From positions 3,498,228 through 3,562,227 of the forward strand of contig NW_024468914.1 in assembly GCF_011745365.1 (NCBI RefSeq): a stretch of 64,000 bases of DNA. Reading direction: 5' to 3'. The notes below the pieces were generated by a model. The model did no database searches, was not told the DNA's origin, and saw only the letters and a program-made list of their open reading frames with translations. Shown piece by piece: positions 53,137 to 61,700 of the stretch. Position numbers and translations under genes: made by a program. Positions within the stretch are counted from its first letter, which is position 1. The number at the start of each line of letters is the position of its first letter. Source of the stretch: Cryphonectria parasitica EP155. Lineage: Eukaryota > Ascomycota > Sordariomycetes > Diaporthales > Cryphonectriaceae.

Positions 53137-54312
53137 TTTTACGAACTACTCCAACATGTCAAGAACCGCCGCCAACGCCTACAAGAATTTGCACGGGTGA
53201 ACCTAACCTCATTTGCAAGTTGCGACCTTGGTCTCGAATCAAACAATGTACTTGACTCTAAAGCACATCTCGTCGTGACGATGCTTCGTCGTGAGGGTGT
53301 GTGCATTCCGGAACCCTTGTCCATCGCTCCCGCGGAACAAAATGGGCCCGGATACGATTACGAATACTGGTCGCAGTCTGTCTTCCATGCTCTAGATGAC
53401 TATGATCGTTTCGAGGACGAAGACTACGCTTTTGCTTTTTCTATCGGCTTCCGCGACTTAGACGAGCCTGATATCGAGGGCCGCACACCTTTGTACGGTT
53501 TGTCTATCTATGGCAGGGTACTGATGTCTTGCTATTTCTCGTATGATAGGATGTTAAATATATTCCGAAAGTACCTATGGCTGATGGAACATGGTGCTGA
53601 TCCATGGACCCGATTGCCATTGACAGACGCGACGGTTGCCCATTATATATACATGTCACTGGTGCCAGAGGTGTGGGGTATGTCCAAGGATGTTGGAGGT
53701 TCAATCAAGGACTTGCTTGGCCATATTGAAATCTTTTTTGACAAGTTCAGCACACTCTTCTACGACACTACCCGGCATCTAGCTCTCTCCAACCCGCGTG
53801 ATCATTATCGCTGCAGATGCTCGCCTGGGGGATGCCCACCTATCATTTGGTTGCTGCGGGGGTTCTCGCACATGCTCACGAAATGGTGCGCGTACCAAAC
53901 CAGAGTTCCCGAATCACTCGCCGAAACCATCGACTTGATCCTCGCCAAGGGCAATCCCTTTTGGACTGGGGACCAACTCAAGTCTGCAGTTCGATATTGG
54001 ACTTTTGAAGCATTGGAGCTAAGACATACTTGCAATCACGGCGGAGAAGGGGAATATTTTCAAGGGATGGATGAAGAGGAGATCGATGAGATACTGGAGG
54101 AGGATGTTTTCGTGCTGAGTATCCTCGAGGAATTGATGGAAGAGTTCGAAACAAGGCTCAACCTTGGGCAAGAATCAGAGATCGTTCGCCGCAACGTATC
54201 CTTCTGGAACGAGATATGGCTGCCACGAGTGAGAGAAGTGCGTGACTCACTTAGCAGTCATCGGATGAGAGACAATCAAAAGCGGCAATGCGAGGAGATT
54301 GGTGTGGTGTAG
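53137..54312 (+). CDS. C-terminal part of the same ankyrin gene, downstream of the in-frame TGA
   Basis: The frame continues without shift after the TGA at 53134-53136 for 391 aa. The first residues (FYELLQHVKNRRQRLQEFA) look like the conserved RR..L..A segment of this family, so this is not chance open sequence. CDLGLESNNVLD, DIEGRTPLYGLSIYGRVLM and LWLMEHGADPWTRLPLTDAT form further degenerate ankyrin repeats. The C-terminal 100 residues are acidic (DEEEIDEILEEDVFVLSILEEL) and probably helical. An internal ATG at 53197 could start a separate short protein. I tested nearby GT/AG pairs and found none that removes the TGA while keeping frame and avoiding a new stop. Nonsense mutation, sequencing error or readthrough are the options. 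Confidence 0.6.
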   Translation, partial: FYELLQHVKNRRQRLQEFARVNLTSFASCDLGLESNNVLDSKAHLVVTMLRREGVCIPEPLSIAPAEQNGPGYDYEYWSQSVFHALDDYDRFEDEDYAFAFSIGFRDLDEPDIEGRTPLYGLSIYGRVLMSCYFSYDRMLNIFRKYLWLMEHGADPWTRLPLTDATVAHYIYMSLVPEVWGMSKDVGGSIKDLLGHIEIFFDKFSTLFYDTTRHLALSNPRDHYRCRCSPGGCPPIIWLLRGFSHMLTKWCAYQTRVPESLAETIDLILAKGNPFWTGDQLKSAVRYWTFEALELRHTCNHGGEGEYFQGMDEEEIDEILEEDVFVLSILEELMEEFETRLNLGQESEIVRRNVSFWNEIWLPRVREVRDSLSSHRMRDNQKRQCEEIGVV

Positions 54313-55209
54313 CATGATGGGCATGATGACGAAGACCATGGGCAAAGTCAACGAGGAAGTCGAGTCAATTGGCCATCTGATGTCGATGAAAGAGACATGT
54401 GGTTGACATTCAGGTCGGTCAATGATTGGGAATCGAGATTGAAGCTCATTGTCTCCCAAGCCCATTCCAGATGACTACAATTCCCGGTTTGGTTTCACGA
54501 TCTGTCGAAGAAAATTCCGTATACACTTTGGTCTATTGTTAGATTTCATAGAACGGGTATTAGGGCAACCTTGGCTTCGCTTTCAATGTTCAACTGCTGA
54601 ATTGACCACTTCAGATAATAAGCGAAAATTGCAATACCGAATCCGCTTGTTGTTCGTTATGTGAGGGGGTTCCTGGCTAGGGTCATCCGCTGATGTTATG
54701 AGCTAATCAACTGTTTTGTTCTGAGTCGGAGCATCCGGTCGATCTTGGGGGTCAGCTGAGGTCTGCCTTGAAGGCATAAGTTTTGAAACAAGTGGCTCAG
54801 TAAGCAGGAGCACGACGCAATTAAACTTTACTGTCGCAGCACACATTCCACCAACGTCCCTTGCTCCTCGAGACTCCCATGCTGTATTTCTCATTTAGTG
54901 AAGTGCTTCTAGCCACTATCACTTCGACCTGCATCCTCAGCTCCTAGAAGCCACAGCCTCTAGTCATGCGTGGCCCGGTCGCGCTGTCATCTTAAAATAG
55001 GCCAGCACAGCAAAATCGCCACTTTCGGGCAACGACAGCGATAGAGACCAGCATGTGTGTGTATTTAATGGTTGAATGTTCTCATCCCATTCCTCTCCAA
55101 CTCTTATTTTGGTAGATAACCTCGTCATTGCCATCGAGAAATACCGACTCCAACTATTCTTCAAATTTGTTCCACCATTCTCAACTGCTACAACAATTAG
55201 ACTGTCACA
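54313..55209. other. Intergenic region
   Basis: 3' flank of the ankyrin gene and promoter of the GH26-like gene; a TATTTAA element is near 55059-55065, about 150 nt before the ATG. No gene is recognised. Confidence 0.55.
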
Positions 55210-56294
55210 ATGACAATCAAGCTTGCCTTCTATATGCTCCTCAGTGCTCTCTTGGCTCTTGGTGCCACAGCCTCGCCAGCTTATTATGAAGACCGGAGTT
55301 TCATTCGAGACAGTGAGGCCACCAGCAGTATAGCTTCGAACACGAGCACAAGCAACTCCCTGCCCGGTCTTCCCTCGGGCTGCATGATCTCCTCCAAGAA
55401 TATCGCATGGGGCTGGCTCCCTGACGACGAAAACAGCGCCGTGAGCATCTCCTCACTCAACTCGGCGACCGGAAAAAAGGCCTGCTTCTTCGGCGACTAC
55501 TCCAAGATCAATGACGCTTCCTACGACGGGTCCGACATCACGTACAAAGCTGCTGATGCCGAAGGCGCGATCATGGTCCCCTCCATCATGCCGGTGGGCG
55601 TCACCTGGGATCAAGTGACGACGACTCTGGCCAAACAGATTGGCACTGTCGTTGAGGCTTTCACAAAGGGCGGTCTGGTCGTGTACCTTCGTTTCGCTCA
55701 CGAGATGAACTGTTACGCCAAACCCGGGTGCGCGACGCCGGCGTACCCAGGAGGCGAGGACTACGCTGGATTCAAGAAGGCCTGGATTAATGTCGCCAAT
55801 GTCTGTAAAGGGATCACAGGTTGCTACATGATGTGGTCGCCCAATCTGCAGGACGTGTCATCCCTGAGCAACTGGTGGCCTGGTGCAGATTATGTCGATA
55901 TTGTCGCTGTGGATCATTATCCATCCAGCGATTCCGACGTCAGCGCCGGCTTCAGCAGTGCATACGACGACTTCTACAATACTGCTGTCAAGCCTTATGG
56001 CAAGCCTTTTATGCTGGGTGAGACGGCGTATGGTGGCAGCACTAAAGACGATTGGGTCAAGGCCGTTACCGACAGTGACTTCAGCAGCTACCCCCTCTAC
56101 CAGGGAGCGATGTGGTTTGAGTAAGTCGCTTTCCATCCCTTTGCAAGGTCACCAGATTTATTGGACAGAAGTTGTCCTCATTTCTAAACAGATACTGACA
56201 TCGATTACTCAGGTACAACAAGGAGTCCAATTTCTACGTGGTCTATGATCAGAGTCAGAGTGCCATTGAGACCTTCGACTCCTATTTCAGCTGA
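55210..56294 (+). CDS. Secreted GH26-like glycoside hydrolase
   Basis: Two exons, 55210..56120 and 56213..56294, give 330 aa. The signal peptide MTIKLAFYMLLSALLALGAT is followed by a short Ser/Thr-rich stretch with NTST sequons. The TIM-barrel shows the clan GH-A pattern of GH26. The acid/base Glu is in VYLRFAHEMN; MMWSPN and YVDIVAVDHYPSSDSD follow; the likely nucleophile Glu is in FMLGETAYGG. GAMWFEYNKESNF crosses the intron (GTAAGT...CAG). GH26 enzymes are mostly beta-mannanases, but fungal relatives of this type also act on beta-glucans, so specificity is open. The protein is single-domain without CBM. It is secreted, likely for plant or fungal wall polysaccharide degradation. Confidence 0.85.
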
Positions 56295-57001
56295 TTCACT
56301 TGAATGCCACTGAATCACTGAAGTCAAGGACTCTAATTGTTTGATAAAGAAGGAAATGTGGGTGTGGGCTGAACTAATGAAACAATGGGGAGTGGGTGCA
56401 AACAATCAATAGATGCAGGCAGAGGAAGCTGGAACAGTTCAATGTTTTCGAATACTTCAATTCATTATAACATTCGTGTTATTGTGATTGTCATTGTTCA
56501 ATTCATTCGGCTTATCCATTGTCAGTATTCACCAAAACATGTTTTCTGGAACCAACCATACTCTACTAGAATTCAATGGAAATACTTCACCAACCTTACA
56601 TTAAAAGTGATTGTTGTGACTCAGGCACTGTACCTTGAAAGACGCGAGTTATGCAATACATTGTATTGTTGTTTTAATATTGTCAATCAACACAATAGCC
56701 AGTCTCAGTGAATGGATTAATTCCTTGCAATTGGGTCTATTCTTTCACCTTCTGGGCCAACTCACTGCATGTGTGAACAGCCATGGTAATTGCTATATAA
56801 TCTTGCCTCAGTTAGCAAACAGCCAACCCAACAATTTCTACAACCTACCAACATCAACACCAAAGATACTCTGACAGACCTTCGATGCTGGAATAGTCAT
56901 CAAGGCCCATATTGTCACAATTCCTCTATCAGTTCGCCTAATCACACCTGCCACTGTCAACTTTTGAGAATTTCTCTCCTATTCCCTTCAACAACAACAA
57001 G
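56295..57001. other. Intergenic region
   Basis: AT-rich DNA between two co-directional genes. No coding signal is seen. Confidence 0.6.
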
Positions 57002-57964
57002 ATGGCTACCAGACACGATCAGGTTAACCGTGAGGTTAAGAATATCTCCGAGTCTCTGCGCAAACTGGTCGCTCTAAATGCGGTCAAACAGTCATACGCG
57101 AACCTCTTCCAGAGCTATCTCAGAGATGTGACCAAGCGCGTGGTGCCGGCTCCAACACGTGTCAACTACCAACCGGCCAAGAACGAGGGCTGTCGAGTGC
57201 CCAAGATCGACAACTCTCAAGCGTCCGAGCGCAAGTGCGTCAGCACCGCCAAGACCACCATCAACAGCTTGAATGCGAGCGGGGGGCGCTTCACACGTTG
57301 TGACGCGAAGCCTCACAGCACTGTGGACATGCATCTTCTTGATGCCACAGAGGCCGATCTCGCTAGCATGGACAAAATCTCGTTCGTGACCCTAGAGCCG
57401 CTAGCAACTAGCCGCTCAGATGATGAGCACGTTGATGCGGTGGATATCTGGGACATCGGTCCTCCGTCGCCCACAGCGGAAGAGGTTGATGACTTCTCAT
57501 CCTTAATCAAGCGAACAATGAGTCTCTCGAGCGGTGCAAGCTCCCAGACTGCGCCGAGCCCGCCCCCTAAGCCAGCCAATGCCGAGAAGACCAACGATAC
57601 CAAGCCAATCGCTCCCAGAACTATCAAGCCCAAGGACCACAGCAATAATCAGGTATTGATCTGCCCATACTGGGTCAGCGCGCCGCTTCTCGGCTGGACC
57701 AGGCTTGGCTGCGGCCACAATGGTGACCACGGTCTATTCGTCCACCGCAAGATCCAGGGTCTCCCTATGGAGCCACTGGAGTGCGCGTTCCATCACCAGC
57801 GAAAGTGCAGGAACGGTGAGAGCTGCCCCTTGGTGCACGGTCCCACACTGCACGGCTGTATTGCCGATCTGCCCAAGCGTGAGCCTTCAAAGCGCGATGC
57901 TGCGGCGGGTTCCAAGGCTGGGCAGGGCAAGGCTGCTGGAGACCAGTCAAAGGTGCGCGGCTAA
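57002..57964 (+). CDS. Hypothetical protein with C-terminal CCCH-type zinc finger
   Basis: A single exon of 320 aa. Residues 1-45 are predicted helical (VNREVKNISESLRKLVALNA). The middle is Ser/Pro/Asp-rich and likely disordered. The end has CAFHHQRKCRNGESCPLVHG, with Cys261, Cys269, Cys275 and His279 in C-x7-C-x5-C-x3-H spacing, that is, a CCCH finger of the RNA-binding kind. A second cluster just before it (CPYWVSAP, GCGHNGDHG, FVH, residues 221-248) could bind another zinc. The Lys/Ala/Gly-rich tail (KREPSKRDAAAGSK) may aid RNA binding or nuclear import. I do not recognise a named orthologue. A role in mRNA metabolism is inference from the finger alone. Confidence 0.75.
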   Translation: MATRHDQVNREVKNISESLRKLVALNAVKQSYANLFQSYLRDVTKRVVPAPTRVNYQPAKNEGCRVPKIDNSQASERKCVSTAKTTINSLNASGGRFTRCDAKPHSTVDMHLLDATEADLASMDKISFVTLEPLATSRSDDEHVDAVDIWDIGPPSPTAEEVDDFSSLIKRTMSLSSGASSQTAPSPPPKPANAEKTNDTKPIAPRTIKPKDHSNNQVLICPYWVSAPLLGWTRLGCGHNGDHGLFVHRKIQGLPMEPLECAFHHQRKCRNGESCPLVHGPTLHGCIADLPKREPSKRDAAAGSKAGQGKAAGDQSKVRG

Positions 57965-58775
57965 GCTGTCCAGAGGCGCTACCGCGGAAGCGACTGTTGG
58001 TTGGACTCTATCATGGTGTTTCTTGATAAACGCCAGAGTCTGATTCGGTGGGGAAGAAGAGGTCAGGGGGTGCATATGAAGGGGAGGACTGAGAAAAGAA
58101 TACCTCGGCACTCATTACGAATGACGATACTGCACGGTATGCAGAGGAAAGTATGGGGAAAGATTCGGTATAAACAGTAGGGGATAAGCTCGGTCTAGGG
58201 CTACCTAGAGAATATCTGAGGCTCCTACGTTGCGAATCTTTCAGTCAATTTTCTATTTAAAATGAATATCATCGTCACCATGTCATTGTCGTGCAAGTTC
58301 TTCATTCTGGCGCTAAACATTGCTTTCCGCGAGCCTTTTTTATCTGTCCCTGATATGAGCCTACTAATATTTCTATTATTGTAACCTTCTCTTGCCTCCT
58401 GTTGCAAATCGGTTCCTCTGTACTGAGACCGTGGTCATGCGGCGCTACTCGAGGGCTGCTCTACTTTGTAAGTACGGGCAACGAAAAGTTATGACTGAAT
58501 ATTGATGGCCAATGACACACTATTTGGAAGAACCCTCTAACTAATGAAATGAGTCCATCAGACTCGAATAGAACCAATTTTTTCAAGGTCCACTTAACGT
58601 AGCTAATTACATGCAAGGCTATTAAGCAAATTTAATGTTGAAACCAAGAAGAAGAAGAAGAAGAAGGAGAAGGAGGAGGAGGAGAAGAAAGAGAGGGTGA
58701 AAGAGGGAGAGAGAATTTTTTTTTTTGTGTGTGTGTGTGTGTGTGTGTGTCTATGATATTACAATCTCTCCCATT
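57965..58775. other. Intergenic region between convergent genes, with low-complexity end
   Basis: 3' flanks of the CCCH gene and the NRPS. The last 130 nt are AAG/AGG-rich purine sequence, a T run and a GT repeat (58650-58750). Confidence 0.6.
58650..58750. repeat. Compound low-complexity tract: (AAG)n, purine-rich, T run, (GT)n
   Basis: AAG repeats from about 58650, purine-rich to 58714, about eleven T to 58726, then GT units to 58750. It ends 26 nt from the NRPS stop codon and so lies in its 3' untranslated region. Confidence 0.9.
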
Positions 58776-61700
58776 TTACATAGTCTTGTACGCCTTCTTA
58801 ACAAGCTCACGTACAGATGAGACAGATTCCTCCGGCCGAGCACTGATCGCCTTGATTGCAGCACAAAGTCCACGCAGAAGACGAGCTGCAACACCAGCAT
58901 CGACAACGTCCACGGCATGGCCAAGCCTTATCTCCAATGATCCTGGCCCCTGTGTTGCTGAAATGGAAATGTCTGGCAACATGTAGAATCCACCGTCCTC
59001 TGCACTGTCGAGGAACGAAGGAATGTACTCAGTCTCTCCCAGCACAAAGCCAGACGCCTCGGGAGCCCTCTGATGGTTGATGAGCGACGTTAACCGGTTC
59101 CAAGACGATGAAGGCGCACAATCATTGATAATGCGCTGAGTCCCGATGGTCTCGTGCTGAATGCTCTTGGTCTGCTGGTCCAGGACGGCATCTAGTAACT
59201 CAGAAATGGTCCTGACGCCACCAGCGTCCTCCTTGGCTGGCATGACGAAGCGGAACGGGAGAGCCGTGACACAGCAGCCGTGTGCGTCGGCAACCGCGGG
59301 GCTCACTGCGTTGCGGCCTGTGCTCGCCTCGGCAAAGATAAGGTCTGAGAGCCCCGTGTGTTCTATGAGGACGAGGCCCCAGGCAGCCTTCACTATGACG
59401 GCGGGCATCATGCCGGACGACACGGATGTTGGGATGTGCAGGGTTTCCTTTGGTAGGAAAGATGCCTTGAGGTGTTTTGTTGAAGTTGTGGTGACCTCGT
59501 TTTGATGTGATTCCTGGCCCAGTTGAGGCATTACTGACCCAGCCAAAAATTGACGCCAGTACGACAACGAGGACGATTCGTCGATGCGACTGTGGATGTC
59601 TGAAAGGTAGCTGACAAAGGAGGCGTGAGGGTGAACTGCGGTCCCTTTGTACACAGCCATAAGAGTCTCCCAGACCAAGGGCAAAGAGTGAGCGTCGTAC
59701 AGAGCATGTGAAATGCGGAACAGTATTCGGTGCTGGTTGCTCCCGTCTGTGTTGGTAATTATGGCAATGTCGACAGGCGGTCTCCCCTGCACTGGCATGC
59801 CGAACATGTCTTGCTTGATGAATGTCTCCGTGAAACTGGCGATGCTTTCATCCGTGAGATACTCTCGAATGTTAGGCTTGTATGCATTGAGAATGACTTG
59901 CCAGAACTGATGGTTTGCATCCTCGACGAAAGCAGTCCGGAGTGTCTCAATCTGTTCGATGAGCGCTAGACAGGCAGTCTTGAGCCGATCAATATCGAAG
60001 GGACCAGTGCCATCGACGCCTATGTAATTCAGGTCCATTCGTGACTTGGACAACATGCCCTCAACACTGACGGCTTGGAAATCAGTGACAGGAGCCACAT
60101 CCACCACCTCGGCTCCAGAAGTATGAAACCAGTCGTAGCGTTGTGTTCTCTCCACGATTGCAGTCTTGTGTTGTTGGTCAGGCACCAGGGAGAAACGCCG
60201 GTACTGATCCGGTCTGAGAGCAGCAAGAGAGTTGGGCGAGATTTCGCGGGCTGCAGACGCCATTTTCTCAAGAACCTGCGTCCCAAGAATATCGGCCACC
60301 GTCAGCTGCAGGCCAGCCTCTCTTGCCAGGCCAGCCAGCCGCATGGCCACAACCGAGTCACCGCCCAGGTCGAACAATTTGTCCTCTCGCCCGATGAGAT
60401 TCTCGTCAAATGACAAGACAGTGGCCCACAGCTGGCGCAGGAGTGCCTCCGTCTCCGTCGCCACAGACTTGTCAGATGCATTGCTGAACAAGTAATGGTT
60501 CCAGTCGCTGGCACTCAAGGTGGCGAAGAAATTGCGGAGGGCAAGTCGGTCCAGCTTGCTCGATGGGTTCAACGGCAGCCGTGTGACTGGAAGGAAATTG
60601 TTCGGGATCATGTACGACGGAATAACGGCACGCAGCTCCGTTCGAAGCTGTTCAAGCCTCCTTCGCAGTACAGGAGAAGTTTGCGCCACGGCAACAGGTG
60701 CACTCTTCGTCGTAGAAGTCGTCTCCATCTCCAGCGCCGCAACCAGCACGCGATCTCCCCGCCCATGCGCGAGCGCAATATAATCCACAGCCGCTTTTCG
60801 GACCTCAGGCATCAGCCTCACGATCCAGCTCTCGATCTCGCCAATCTCGACGCGCTGGCCGTGGATCTTGACTTGTGTGTCGCGCCGGCCCAGCATCGTG
60901 AGTGATTGGTCCGGATTCTGGCGGACGAGGTCTCCAGAGCGGTAGAGACGCTGGTTGCGGGCTATGGGGAAGTCTTGTACCCATGTTGGGTTCACGACGA
61001 AGGCCTTGGCTGTCTTCTCGGGCTCATTGATGTAGCCACGGCCTAGCTGAGCGCCCTGGAGAAGAAGCTCGCCTGGTGCGCCGATGGGAGAGAGCCGGTT
61101 GTAGTCGTTGGGGGAGACGACCCAGAAGCAGCAGGCCACTGGAAGGCCTACATTGGGTGCGTCACGGCGCTCAGTGAGGGGACGACTGCATGCCACGAGG
61201 ATAGAGCACTCGGAAGGTCCATAAGAATTAATAATGGCAGATGACTTGCCCCAGATGTCAATGACATTTGGGTCAAGGGGCTCGCCTCCTACGACGAGGA
61301 CTTCGATAGGTGGCACGTCCTGTGGTCGAAGCATGGCCGCTACCGTGGGTGTAAGGCTGAGGAAGTTGACGCGCAGATCCCACACAGCTTTGGCGAGGTT
61401 GCTCACGCGGTCGTCCTCGGAAGGTTCGCAGACACAACCGCCTTGGAATAGCGTGGCAAAGATGTCAGAGATGCTGTTGTCGAATGTGAAGGCGGCGAAT
61501 TGCAGGGCCCTTGAGTTTTGTTCGAGGTGGAGCATGCGACTGTGTTTGAGCAGACTGGCAGCGAGGGCGCCATGTTCCAATACGGAACCCTTGGGGGTGC
61601 CTGTGCTGCCAGAAGTGAAGACGACATAGGAGACGTTGTCTGCAGTGACAGTTGAACAAGCTGGTGTTGGAGTATACGGCGGCAGACTGTTCATTAGAGC

